The notes beneath the pieces were generated by a model. The model was given only the letters and a program-made list of their open reading frames with translations. It did not search any database and was not told where the DNA came from. Both the position numbers and the translations under genes were made by a program. Below are positions 36,535-44,367 of a stretch of DNA of 64,000 nucleotides, in pieces. This DNA comes from Candidatus Cloacimonadota bacterium (lineage in GTDB: Bacteria > Muiribacteriota > UBA6191): positions 121,774 through 185,773 of the forward strand of contig NVVD01000005.1 of assembly GCA_002402105.1 (NCBI GenBank), in the 5' to 3' direction. How positions within the stretch are numbered: position 1 is the first letter of the stretch; each line of letters opens with the position of its first letter.

Positions 36535-38076
36535 TTACAACATTTTCAAAGTAATAAATATATAATGTACCAGTAAAAATACAGGAATTAAAATACCTAC
36601 TGAATATGCCATATAACCAAAAAATGAAGGCATTTTAATCCCTGATTGCTCAGCAATTGCTTTTACCATAAAGTTTGGTCCGTTACCAATATATGAGTTA
36701 GCACCCATGAAAACAGCGCCCATTGAAATTGCAGCTAAAATTGTATGAGGTACATTATTGGCAATAACTGGCCCATACAACTCTGTAGATAAACCAAGCG
36801 TACCGGCTAATTCATAAAAAACAACATAAGTTGGAGCATTATCTAAAAATGAAGACAAAATACCAGTAAACCAGAAAAATTGTGCTGGCTGAGTAACACC
36901 AAGTGCTGGGCCCATCAATTGTAAGGTATTAATAGCAGGAATCATTGTCACAAAAATACCCACAAATAAAACTGCCACCTCTATAATTGGATGATAGTTA
37001 AATTGATTATATTCTCTCAATTCTTTTGAAGTCATTTGTAATGATAAGCCAATTAAAACAATCATTACTACTTCTCTACCCATTGGATGAACACCTAATT
37101 TAGCCAAGAAGTCTGGCGTTAAAAAAGCTACAGAAAAAACAACTCCAGCTAACCAAACAAAGTTTAATGTTCCTTCTAGTTTAAATGGCTCTTTTTCAAC
37201 AACTTTTATCTCTTCAATAAACTCTTCTTTTTTATAAACGATTGAGTCCCAAACAAAAAAGATTATAAGTAAAATTCCGTTCACAAACAACCAAGGTTTC
37301 CATAGATTTAAAGTCCATTCAAATGGTACACCTTTTAAAAATCCTAAAAACAATGGTGGATCTCCAAGAGGTGTTAATAAACCCCCACAGTTAGATACCA
37401 TGAAAATAAAGAAAATAAAGATATGAACTACGTGTTTTCTGGCTACATTTGCTCTAATTATAGGTCGAATCAAAAGCATTGAAGCACCGGTAGTACCAAC
37501 TATTGATGCAATTGCTGCTCCTAGTGCTAATACTGTTGCATTAAACTTTGGTGTCCCAACCATTGAGCCTTTTACTACAATTCCACCAGATATTATATAT
37601 AAACTACCAAGTAAACAAATAAACTGAATATATTCTATAACAGAGTGCTGAATTAAAGCCATACCCTGACTACCATAGGCTCCAACTAAATAAACCCCAA
37701 CTATTAAACCAAGCGGTACTGCTACCTTCATTTTATTTGAGTTTTCTTCCCACCAATGCTCAGCAAATAATGGCAATATTGCAATAGATAACAACATAAG
37801 AGCAAATGGGATACACCAAAATGGAGATAAATCTTTAATTGGACCATGATGTCCACCATGATCTTTTTCATGACCTGCTTCTGTGTGTGCATGTGCGTGA
37901 TCATGTCCACTATGGTCTTCTGTTGCAGCATGAGTATGACCTGCATGTTCGTCGTGTACTTTTTGTGTTTGTGCAACGCCTGTTGCTACTGACGCCGCTT
38001 GTACTTTATACAAGTTTGGTCCTGTAGCAACTAGAAATGTCATTACAAGCATTTTTAATAAATTGCCTAGTTTCAT
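36535..38076 (-). CDS. Sodium/proton antiporter of the NhaD/ArsB (ion-transporter) superfamily with His-rich N-terminus
   Basis: A 513-residue transporter with about twelve helices. Family hallmarks: ASIVGTTGASMLLIRPIIRA, SNCGGLLTPLGDPPLFLGFL, GILSSFLDNAPTYVVFYELA and GANSYIGNGPNFMVKAIAEQ; the two re-entrant half-sites (GDPP and GNGPN) are the ion path of this superfamily. A signal-peptide-like start (to about 27) is followed by a periplasmic stretch very rich in His and Asp/Glu (about 35-80, for example DEHAGHTHAATEDHSGHDHA), probably metal-binding. It lies upstream of the act genes on the same strand with 200 bp between. Citrate or arsenite transport is less likely given the GDPP motif. Exact ion unknown. 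Confidence 0.85.
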   Translation of the reverse strand: MKLGNLLKMLVMTFLVATGPNLYKVQAASVATGVAQTQKVHDEHAGHTHAATEDHSGHDHAHAHTEAGHEKDHGGHHGPIKDLSPFWCIPFALMLLSIAILPLFAEHWWEENSNKMKVAVPLGLIVGVYLVGAYGSQGMALIQHSVIEYIQFICLLGSLYIISGGIVVKGSMVGTPKFNATVLALGAAIASIVGTTGASMLLIRPIIRANVARKHVVHIFIFFIFMVSNCGGLLTPLGDPPLFLGFLKGVPFEWTLNLWKPWLFVNGILLIIFFVWDSIVYKKEEFIEEIKVVEKEPFKLEGTLNFVWLAGVVFSVAFLTPDFLAKLGVHPMGREVVMIVLIGLSLQMTSKELREYNQFNYHPIIEVAVLFVGIFVTMIPAINTLQLMGPALGVTQPAQFFWFTGILSSFLDNAPTYVVFYELAGTLGLSTELYGPVIANNVPHTILAAISMGAVFMGANSYIGNGPNFMVKAIAEQSGIKMPSFFGYMAYSVGILIPVFLLVHYIFITLKML

Positions 38077-38343
38077 TTCAGTTCCTTGTTTAGTAATTGG
38101 TTATGAATACTTATACGGACAATTGTCACTTTTTGCCCACTTAAAGTCATGAAAAATAACAAAAATGCATCAGACATTCAAGATAATCTCGTCATGTAAC
38201 TATAGATTTTTTAAAGCAATTAAATTGTTTAAGACAAATTTAGCTTTTTTATCAAAATATATGTTTATTTGGAGCAAAGCTTGCCCTTTTTTAATCATTA
38301 CTTTAACAATTATATAAACAAAAACCCTACAAAAAGGATACCA

Positions 38344-38865
38344 ATGATACTTACTGGCAACGAGATACTCAAAGAACTCAATCAATCTATTTTCATATCA
38401 CCTTTTGATCAAAAAAAAGTGAACCCAAATTCTTATAATTTAACCTTAGATAAACACTTAGTGCAATACACAAAGTTTCCTCTTGATATGAAAAAAGATA
38501 ACCCTCATAAGGACTTAGTCATACCAGAGGATGGACTCTTACTAGACCCAGGTATTTTATATTTAGGACGGACAGTTGAACGCACTAAAACTTTAAACTA
38601 TGTCCCAATGCTTGAAGGAAGATCTTCTGTTGGAAGGCTTGGAATGTTTATTCATGTGACTGCTGGATTTGGAGATGTTGGTTTTGATGGTTTTTGGACC
38701 TTAGAAATAATAGTAACTCACCCACTAATTATTTATCCAAATGTAGAAATTTGCCAAATTTTTTATCACACAGTTCAAGGTGAAATCCAAGAGTATAAAA
38801 GCAAATATCAAAAAAATACTGGGATACAAACTAGTATGATGTATAAAGATTTCAATAAATCTTAA
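38344..38865 (+). CDS. dcd: dCTP deaminase
   Basis: Deaminates dCTP to dUTP for dTMP synthesis. From the chosen ATG the protein has 173 residues: MILTGNEILKELN, VNPNSYNLTLD, LLLDPGILYLGRT, VPMLEGRSSVGRLGMFIHVT, AGFGDVGFDGFWTLEIIVTH (the catalytic Glu in TLEI) and YPNVEICQIFY. The GRSSVGRLG-FIHVTAGFGDVGF pattern is shared with bifunctional deaminase/dUTPases, so dUTPase activity is possible but not shown. The longer frame from 38269 adds 25 atypical residues; AAAGGA sits before the ATG at 38344. The 3' end overlaps a small minus-strand gene by 14 bases. Confidence 0.92.
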   Translation: MILTGNEILKELNQSIFISPFDQKKVNPNSYNLTLDKHLVQYTKFPLDMKKDNPHKDLVIPEDGLLLDPGILYLGRTVERTKTLNYVPMLEGRSSVGRLGMFIHVTAGFGDVGFDGFWTLEIIVTHPLIIYPNVEICQIFYHTVQGEIQEYKSKYQKNTGIQTSMMYKDFNKS

Positions 38866-39031
38866 GTTTTTCGACCTTTTTTGAGTCTTCTTTTTCTTCT
38901 GGTTGAGCCCAAGAGTCAATAATCTCAGACACTAAATCATCAACATGAGGCAAATCCCCGTCTTGATGGTTTACCTCTTCTTTTTGCTCAACTTCTTTTA
39001 AAGATGCTTTCTTTTTTTTAGCAAGGCACAT
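38852..39031 (-). CDS. Small charged protein of unknown function (59 residues)
   Basis: A short frame starting MCLAKKKKASLKEVEQKEEV, continuing with an acidic part (DGDLPHVDDLVSEIIDSWAQ) and a Lys/Glu tail ending KIY. GGAG lies five bases before the ATG. The basic head followed by an acidic amphipathic middle resembles small adaptor or anti-sigma-type peptides, but no family is recognised. It follows the terminator of the NtrC-like gene, so it would rely on read-through or a promoter within that hairpin region. Its end overlaps the dcd end on the other strand. Confidence 0.5.
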   Translation of the reverse strand: MCLAKKKKASLKEVEQKEEVNHQDGDLPHVDDLVSEIIDSWAQPEEKEDSKKVEKLKIY

Positions 39032-39048
39032 ATAAACTCCATATTACT

Positions 39049-39076
39049 AAAAAAGACCTAAAATTAGGTCTTTTTT
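39049..39076. terminator. Terminator after the NtrC-like regulator
   Basis: AAAAAAGACCTA and TAGGTCTTTTTT form a perfect stem around an AAAT loop (39049-39060 and 39065-39076). Because it is symmetric it can act in both directions. Confidence 0.88.
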
Positions 39077-39086
39077 AATGTTTTAA

Positions 39087-40442
39087 TTAACTCTCAATAT
39101 CATACTCTTTTAATTTTCTCCAAAGAGTATTACGCCCAATACCAAGGACTTTCGCAGTCATTGCTTTATTTCCACCAAAGGCTTCTAAAGTTTCTAAAAT
39201 CTTAATTTTTTCAAGTTCTCTTAAGGTATAAAAACCACTTGCAGCTTGTTGTTGTAAATTTAGTTTTCTTGGTTCTCTCACTGATTGAGGTACATGAGCT
39301 TCTTGAATAAAAGGGTCATTGCAAAAAATGACCGATCTTTCAACAGCGTTTTTAAGCTCTCTGATATTACCTGGCCAATGATAAGCCATGCACAAATTAT
39401 AAGCACCTTTTGAGTATCCTCTAATTTGTTTTTGATGTTTTACATTCATACCTTTTAAAAAGTATTCCATAAAAGCAGGAATATCTTCTGATCTATCTTT
39501 TAAAGACTCTAACTTCAAATGTAAACCACTAATCCTAAAAAACAAATCTTGCCTAAAGCCTTCTTCATTTACCAGTTGCTCAACATCTTTACTAGATGAA
39601 CAAATAAACCTAATTTTTAAATCAATTTCTTTTACAGAGCCTACGGGTCTAACTTTTCCATTTTCTAAAATTCTTAGTAGCTTCCCTTGAACTCTTTCTG
39701 GTAAAGCCGAAATTTCATTCAAGTAGATTGTTCCACCTTTTGCACTTAATAAAAGCTCCCCACAACCTCTACTTGATAAGTCTTCTGAACTTCCAAAAAA
39801 CTCTTCTTCTCGTTGAGGGTCTTCTAAAGATGAACAATCAACCACTACAAACGGACTCTTATTTGAACAAGCAGATTCATGGATTCTTTGGGCTGTAGTT
39901 TCTTTTCCAGTACCGCTTTGCCCTGTTAATAAAATAGTAGTTGGCAAATTAGCTGCTCGCCTAACCACATCTTTCATTTTTTTGACCGTAAAAGAGCGTC
40001 CAACAATTTCGGCAAATTCTACGGGTTTAATTTCTGGCTCTTTGACCTGTTTTTCTACAGTTTTAGAAGTTACAATTTTTAAAGCTTCTTCGCATCTTTC
40101 AATAAAGACAGGAGGAGTAAAAGGTTTTGTCAAAAAATCAACAGCCCCAGATTTCATAGCCATAACCACGGTTTCAATATCTGGATTTTCAGACATCATC
40201 ATAACTCTGGTTTCAGGATATTCTTTGCAAATATGCCTAAGCAACCACAAGCCATCTTTACCGCTTAAGTTTAAGTCACAAACAACTAATTCAAATATAC
40301 CTTTTTCAAGGCAACTCACGGCTTCTTGGGAATCTGCAACTTCAGCAACGCCAAAACCACCCTTCTCCAAGAACATACCTAATGTTGATCTTAACGTGTT
40401 TTCTTCTTCTACTAATAGAACTTTTCTCTTGCTCTGTTCCAT
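39087..40442 (-). CDS. NtrC-like response regulator lacking the GAFTGA loop and Walker B aspartate
   Basis: A 451-residue three-domain regulator. Receiver domain 1-125: acidic pocket VEEENT (Glu-Glu instead of Asp-Asp), phospho-acceptor Asp56 in VVCDLNLSGKDG, Lys106 in LTKPF. AAA+ domain about 145-380: Walker A TGQSGTGKE (173-181), Walker B GGTIYLNEI (236-244) with Asn where NtrC-family proteins have Asp, LRILENGKVRPVG, and a conserved sensor WPGNIRELKNAVERSV. The sigma-54-contacting GAFTGA loop expected between FFG (215-217) and Walker B is replaced by SSEDLSSRGCGEL. C-terminal Fis-type helix-turn-helix: NKAMTAKVLGIGRNTLWRKL. I start at the ATG at 40442; the frame one codon longer uses TTG. 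It probably acts other than by classic sigma-54 activation. Confidence 0.88.
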   Translation of the reverse strand: MEQSKRKVLLVEEENTLRSTLGMFLEKGGFGVAEVADSQEAVSCLEKGIFELVVCDLNLSGKDGLWLLRHICKEYPETRVMMMSENPDIETVVMAMKSGAVDFLTKPFTPPVFIERCEEALKIVTSKTVEKQVKEPEIKPVEFAEIVGRSFTVKKMKDVVRRAANLPTTILLTGQSGTGKETTAQRIHESACSNKSPFVVVDCSSLEDPQREEEFFGSSEDLSSRGCGELLLSAKGGTIYLNEISALPERVQGKLLRILENGKVRPVGSVKEIDLKIRFICSSSKDVEQLVNEEGFRQDLFFRISGLHLKLESLKDRSEDIPAFMEYFLKGMNVKHQKQIRGYSKGAYNLCMAYHWPGNIRELKNAVERSVIFCNDPFIQEAHVPQSVREPRKLNLQQQAASGFYTLRELEKIKILETLEAFGGNKAMTAKVLGIGRNTLWRKLKEYDIES

Positions 40443-40562
40443 CAAAGACCTCTATTTCATTAATAATGTTACAAAATGGAATATTTTTAATCAGGCAGTA
40501 TACATTATTTAGCGTTAAAGATGCAAAAGTTGAAATGAAATACATAAAAAAAAATCAAGTAT

Positions 40563-40650
40563 CTTATAAAACTGAGACTACTTTTCCTCAAAAAAGCACA
40601 CTTTTTGTCAAAAAAGACAAAATAAAAGCTTTTTAATAGTCTCAGATAAG
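40563..40650. repeat. Nested inverted-repeat structure between divergent genes
   Basis: Four stems lie one inside the other: CTTAT/ATAAG (40563-40567 with 40646-40650), CTGAGACTA/TAGTCTCAG (40572-40580 with 40637-40645), AAAAAGC/GCTTTTT (40591-40597 with 40628-40634) and TTTTGTC/GACAAAA (40603-40609 with 40616-40622). All are exact, making an 88-nt extended hairpin with bulges. It is not followed by a T run on either strand. Confidence 0.7.
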
Positions 40651-40735
40651 ACCATATCTTTTGAGAATAAGACCTCAAAAGAGTAGAATCAAACAATTAA
40701 ACATACTCTTAAACATACCAAAGTCGAGACAAACT

Positions 40736-41710
40736 ATGAATATCACTAATATTACTAAAATGAAAGCTATTATTGATGATGCTGACATCTTTATATTTAC
40801 TTCACACATTGACCCTGACTGTGATGGACTTGGTGGAAGTCTTGGCCTAATGCTTGCTTTTAGACAATTGGGCAAAAAAACATATACTGTACTATGTGAC
40901 AAATTTTCTTCCAAATACTCTTGGTTACCTCATAGTGATGAAATTTTATATGACTTTCCAAAAGACCTACCTAAAGATAAAAAAACCGTTTTATTTACAG
41001 TTGATGCCCCAAATATTCCAAGACTTGGCTTTGATGAAAGTATTATCAATGAATTAAACCCTACTATCATTAACTTAGACCACCATACTTCTAATGCTAG
41101 GTTTGGAGATTTGATGGTTTTTGACGAAAAGGCCGCCTCAAGTACAGAAGTTGCCTATAGGTTGATGCAACAGCTTGATTTAAAACTAGATACTAGTATC
41201 TCTACTCTTTTATATACAGGCTTAATTACAGACACAGGAAGATTTCGCTTTAGTAATACCAGATCAGAATCATTTGAATGTGCGCAACACTTTTTACGAT
41301 CTGGTGCCAAACACAACCTCATCATTAAAAAATTGTTTGAAGAAAAGCCATTTGAAAAACTACTTTTAGAGCAAAAAGTTTTATCTACCCTACAAAATGA
41401 CAATGGTATTGCATGGCTAAAATGTACAAAAAAAATGATGGAAGAAACCAATTGTAGCGACACTGAAGAGTTTGTAAATAAATTAACAGAAGTCAGTGGT
41501 ATCGAAATATCATTATTTTTCAAAGAGGCTTCTGAGTCTTCAACCAAAATTTCACTCCGAGCTAGAGGAAATGCCGACGTAAATCAAATAGCTTCTGTTT
41601 TTGGTGGTGGAGGTCACGCTAAAGCTGCTGGTGCAAAAATAGACCTTTGTTTAGATGAAGCCATTAAAAAAGTTGTAAATGAATGTAAAAAGTCCCTTGG
41701 ACATAACTAA
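40736..41710 (+). CDS. DHH-family phosphoesterase (NrnA-like oligoribonuclease/pAp phosphatase)
   Basis: A bifunctional nanoRNase/3',5'-bisphosphate phosphatase type protein. From the ATG at 40736 (324 residues): IFIFTSHIDPDCDGLGGSLG (metal site), FTVDAPN, NLDHHTSNARFGD (the DHH motif), EVAYRLMQQ, LYTGLITDTGRFRFSNT, and the DHHA1 substrate motif VFGGGGHAKAAGAKI. The longer frame from 40661 adds 25 residues of unlikely N-terminus. The NrnA group degrades 2-5 nt RNAs and recycles pAp in bacteria lacking Orn or CysQ. It is the first gene of a plus-strand run with the glutaredoxin and Mrp genes (18 and 10 bases apart). Confidence 0.88.
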   Translation: MNITNITKMKAIIDDADIFIFTSHIDPDCDGLGGSLGLMLAFRQLGKKTYTVLCDKFSSKYSWLPHSDEILYDFPKDLPKDKKTVLFTVDAPNIPRLGFDESIINELNPTIINLDHHTSNARFGDLMVFDEKAASSTEVAYRLMQQLDLKLDTSISTLLYTGLITDTGRFRFSNTRSESFECAQHFLRSGAKHNLIIKKLFEEKPFEKLLLEQKVLSTLQNDNGIAWLKCTKKMMEETNCSDTEEFVNKLTEVSGIEISLFFKEASESSTKISLRARGNADVNQIASVFGGGGHAKAAGAKIDLCLDEAIKKVVNECKKSLGHN

Positions 41711-41728
41711 TTTTAAAAGGAAACAAAC

Positions 41729-41950
41729 ATGATATTATACCAATACCCTCAATGCCCATTTTGTGCTCGTGTCTTACAAGCTATTAAGCCACTCAATCTT
41801 GACATTGAACTTAGAAATACAATCACCAACCCTAAATACAAACAAGAACTAAAAGCTTTAACTGGCAGAACAACCGTACCTTGCTTGGTTGAAAATGGTA
41901 AACCTATGTTTGAATCAGCAGATATTATAAAGTATCTTAAATCTAAATAA
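41729..41950 (+). CDS. Glutaredoxin-like protein
   Basis: Seventy-three residues of thioredoxin fold: LYQYPQCPFCARVLQAIKPL carries the CPFC active site, followed by ALTGRTTVPCLVENG (the cis-Pro of TVP) and MFESADIIKYLKSK, the terminal pattern of glutaredoxin and GST N-terminal domains. The CPFC centre (versus CPYC) and short size fit a GrxC-like or GST_N-like glutaredoxin. It may be reduced by glutathione or another thiol. It lies between the phosphoesterase and the Mrp-like gene, compatible with a role in iron-sulfur or redox upkeep. Confidence 0.85.
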   Translation: MILYQYPQCPFCARVLQAIKPLNLDIELRNTITNPKYKQELKALTGRTTVPCLVENGKPMFESADIIKYLKSK

Positions 41951-41960
41951 GGAGATTCTC

Positions 41961-42761
41961 ATGACAAAAAGAAATACAATTTTAGTACTTAGTGGTAAAG
42001 GTGGAGTTGGAAAATCAACCGTATCCACAAACCTTGCCCTTGCATTATCTATGAATGAGTCAAAAGTAGGGTTACTTGATGCTGATATCTATGGCCCATC
42101 TATTCCAACTATGATGGGAGTACAAGAGTCTCCTCAATTAGATGACCAACAAAAAATTATACCCATTCAGGCACACGGAATTGAACTCATGTCTTCTGGA
42201 TTTTTAGTAGAACCAGGCCAGGCATTAATTTGGAGAGGCCCAATGATCCATAAAATTGTTCAGCAGTTTTGTAATGATGTTGCTTGGTCTGATTTAGACT
42301 TTTTAGTGATTGATTTACCTCCAGGAACAGGTGATGTACAACTTTCTATATCACAAACTATTTCTGTTGTTGGTGCTGTTGTTGTAACAACTCCTCAAAA
42401 GGTTGCTTTAGATGATGTAAAAAGAGCTACTAGTATGTTAGATAGTTTAAAAATTCCACTACTTGGAGTCATTGAAAATATGTCTGGTTTTTTAAACCCT
42501 GCGACTAATGAAATTATCCCTATTTTCTCTCAAGGTGGAGGAGAGCAATTAGCTAAAGATTTAGATTGCCCTCTTTTTGGTACTATTCCTATTGACCCTA
42601 ATGTTTGTGCAGCTGGAGATACAGGCAAACCAGTTCTTATTGAAAACCCTTCATCACCAGCATCAAAAGCATTTTTTAAAATTGCTCAAAAACTTGTTGC
42701 ACAAATTAGTAAATTTAACCACGACAAAGTTCAATCAGAAGTTGTTCAAACTAGATCATAA
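41961..42761 (+). CDS. Mrp/ApbC-family ATPase lacking the CxxC cluster motif
   Basis: A P-loop ATPase of the Mrp/NBP35 group, iron-sulfur cluster carriers. Deviant Walker A SGKGGVGKST (11-20), GLLDADIYGPSIPTMMG (Walker A'/switch I), WRGPMIHKIVQQF, DFLVIDLPPGTGDVQLSISQ and TTPQKVALDDVKRATSML are all intact. Two things are missing: the N-terminal MIP18/DUF59 domain of many bacterial Mrp proteins, and the CxxC near residues 177-183 (GVIENMSGFLNPATNEIIP, where relatives have VCPHC or similar) that binds the bridging cluster. ATPase activity is likely, but classical cluster carriage is not supported. Upstream AGGAG before the ATG. Confidence 0.88.
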   Translation: MTKRNTILVLSGKGGVGKSTVSTNLALALSMNESKVGLLDADIYGPSIPTMMGVQESPQLDDQQKIIPIQAHGIELMSSGFLVEPGQALIWRGPMIHKIVQQFCNDVAWSDLDFLVIDLPPGTGDVQLSISQTISVVGAVVVTTPQKVALDDVKRATSMLDSLKIPLLGVIENMSGFLNPATNEIIPIFSQGGGEQLAKDLDCPLFGTIPIDPNVCAAGDTGKPVLIENPSSPASKAFFKIAQKLVAQISKFNHDKVQSEVVQTRS

Positions 42762-42774
42762 TTCGGAGAGAAAA

Positions 42775-43518
42775 GTGAAAAAAGTTGCATTAATTACTGG
42801 AGGAACTTCTGGAATTGGCTATGCCTGTACTCTAAAATTTTTAGAAAATGGCTACCAAGTATTTGCCACAGGAAGAAACCAAGATAAACTTCAAGCTCTT
42901 AAAGATGAATTATTGAACAAATATCCTGAACAACTCAAAGTAATTCAATGTGACTCTAGTAACGAGCAACAAGTTATTGAACTCTTTGAACAAATTCCAC
43001 ATTTGGATGTTTTAATTAATAATGCTGGTGTCTATGGTAAAAACAACATTTGTGAATCAAGTCTAGAGCAAATTGAACATATGTTTTCAATTAATGTTTT
43101 TGGCTTATTTTTAGTCAGTAAAGCAGCTTTAAAATTAACAACATCCCAAGACCAAAACCTACATATCATTAATATTTCATCTTCACTTGGTAATAAGCCA
43201 GCCCCTGAAACTTCATTTTACTCTGCCTCAAAAGCAGCTGTTTTAAGTTTCACTAAAAGCATCGCAATGGAATACGCCCCAAAAGTAAGAGCCAATGCTA
43301 TTTTACCAGGGGTAGTAAAAACACCTCTTCACGAAGAAAATAAAAATAAAAAAGAAATTGAAGAGTTTTATCAAATGATGGAAGGTTTTCACCCTCTTAA
43401 AACATTAGGTGAAGCATCTTCTGTTGCTGAGTTATGTTTTCAAATTACAAGAGAAGAAATGTCATTTATGACTGGGTCATCTATAGTATTTGATGGAGGA
43501 ATTTCTTTAGTATGTTAG
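42775..43518 (+). CDS. Short-chain dehydrogenase/reductase (possibly sepiapterin-reductase-like)
   Basis: A classical SDR of 247 residues: cofactor loop LITGGTSGIG (6-15), ATGRNQDKLQAL (NADP-type Arg), DVLINNAGVYG, INISSSLGNKP (catalytic Ser), ETSFYSASKAAVLSF (YxxxK) and NAILPGVVKTPLHEE. The start is GTG at 42775, with CGGAGAG five bases upstream; the longer frame from 42577 lies inside the Mrp gene and is rejected. It overlaps the pterin synthase gene start by seven bases. Sepiapterin reductase of the biopterin pathway is an SDR, and its neighbour is an animal-type PTPS, so a biopterin role is inferred. Motifs alone cannot decide the substrate. Confidence 0.85.
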   Translation: MKKVALITGGTSGIGYACTLKFLENGYQVFATGRNQDKLQALKDELLNKYPEQLKVIQCDSSNEQQVIELFEQIPHLDVLINNAGVYGKNNICESSLEQIEHMFSINVFGLFLVSKAALKLTTSQDQNLHIINISSSLGNKPAPETSFYSASKAAVLSFTKSIAMEYAPKVRANAILPGVVKTPLHEENKNKKEIEEFYQMMEGFHPLKTLGEASSVAELCFQITREEMSFMTGSSIVFDGGISLVC

Positions 43519-43961
43519 ATCAAAAAGTATTTTTATCACGTAAGATTTTCTTTTGTTCTGGACATCGCTATCACATAAATGAATGGAGCGATGAAAAAAA
43601 TAAAGAGGTATTTGGCCCTTGCAACAATCCCCACGGCCATGGACACAACTATGAACTTGAAGTAACAGTTTATGGCCCCATTGATAAAAAAACTGGTATG
43701 GTAATAAACCTTACCGACTTAGATGCAATTCTTAAAACAAGTATCATGAAGCCACTTGACCATAGATTTTTAAATTATGAAGTAGACTACTTTAAAAAGA
43801 TTGTACCGACCACAGAAAATATAACAGTTTTTTGCTTTTTAGAGATTCAAAAGTTAATTCCTAATGGAATCGATTTATATAGAGTTAAACTTTATGAATC
43901 AAAAGACTTATTTGTTGAATACTATGGTGAAAATCATGATTTTAAAAACAAAAACCTATAA
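43512..43961 (+). CDS. 6-pyruvoyl-tetrahydropterin synthase family enzyme (animal-type motif set)
   Basis: A 149-residue T-fold enzyme acting on dihydroneopterin triphosphate. Zinc His residues are in FCSGHRYHINEW (His18) and NNPHGHGHNYELEV (His43, His45). The catalytic Cys is Cys37 in FGPCNNPHGHG, then MKPLDHRFLNYE (Asp83, His84) and VPTTENITVFCF (Glu102), followed by VKLYESKDLFVEYYG. The layout and the spacing of FGxCNNPxGHGHNY and MKPLDH match mammalian PTPS rather than the shorter QueD of queuosine synthesis. With the coupled SDR this suggests tetrahydrobiopterin, although a queuosine-type activity cannot be excluded. It overlaps the SDR by 7 bases and the next gene by 26. Confidence 0.85.
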   Translation: MLDQKVFLSRKIFFCSGHRYHINEWSDEKNKEVFGPCNNPHGHGHNYELEVTVYGPIDKKTGMVINLTDLDAILKTSIMKPLDHRFLNYEVDYFKKIVPTTENITVFCFLEIQKLIPNGIDLYRVKLYESKDLFVEYYGENHDFKNKNL

Positions 43962-44334
43962 ACTTCCTTGTCATCATCGATTAATCAGCAATCAATTAAG
44001 CCATAAAAGTAACTTAAAGATTTTTTCAAAGTGTATGGGCTTATATGGACACGGACATGAATATCTCATCCGCTTAAGTTTTCGACTACAAACAAATGAT
44101 TTTGAACTTGAAAAAAAAGTTGACCAACATATTTATGATAAAGTCATAAAGTTATTCTCTCATCAAAGCTTAAATAAGGTTTTTAAAGACATAGGAATTC
44201 AAAACCCTATTACAACAGGAGAGCAAATTGTTTTAATATTTGCTAATATTCTCAATCAAGATATAATTTCAAAAAATTACTATAAAATAGAAGTAGTAGA
44301 AACACCTAAAAATAGTTTTTACCATTTTTTTTAA
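43936..44334 (+). CDS. Second 6-pyruvoyl-tetrahydropterin synthase/QueD-like protein
   Basis: A 132-residue diverged paralogue of the preceding gene. Zinc histidines are in KLPCHHRLISNQ and GLYGHGHEYLIRLSF. The Cys lies in FSKCMGLYGHGHE, LFSHQSLNKVF is in the place of the LDH segment (Asp replaced by Ser), ITTGEQIVLIFANI in the place of the TEN segment, and VVETPKNSFYHFF at the C-terminus. So the fold and zinc site look retained but the Asp of the catalytic pair is changed. I start at the ATG at 43936 with GGTGA upstream; earlier in-frame ATGs at 43864 and 43924 overlap more of the first copy. Tandem duplication followed by divergence is the likely origin. Confidence 0.65.
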   Translation: MILKTKTYKLPCHHRLISNQLSHKSNLKIFSKCMGLYGHGHEYLIRLSFRLQTNDFELEKKVDQHIYDKVIKLFSHQSLNKVFKDIGIQNPITTGEQIVLIFANILNQDIISKNYYKIEVVETPKNSFYHFF

Positions 44335-44367
44335 AACAAATTGTCTAACAATTAAAAAGGATAAAAC

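Noticed and set aside
38200-38385. Minus-strand frame upstream of dcd
   Set aside because: Overlaps the dcd start and 5' region, no ribosome-binding site and no protein-like pattern.
40661-40735. Upstream start of the DHH phosphoesterase
   Set aside because: The 25 extra residues are unlike the family and the ATG at 40736 fits the fold start.
42577-42774. N-terminal extension of the SDR reading frame
   Set aside because: It lies within the Mrp-like coding sequence in another frame; the GTG at 42775 has a clear ribosome-binding site and starts exactly at the SDR fold.
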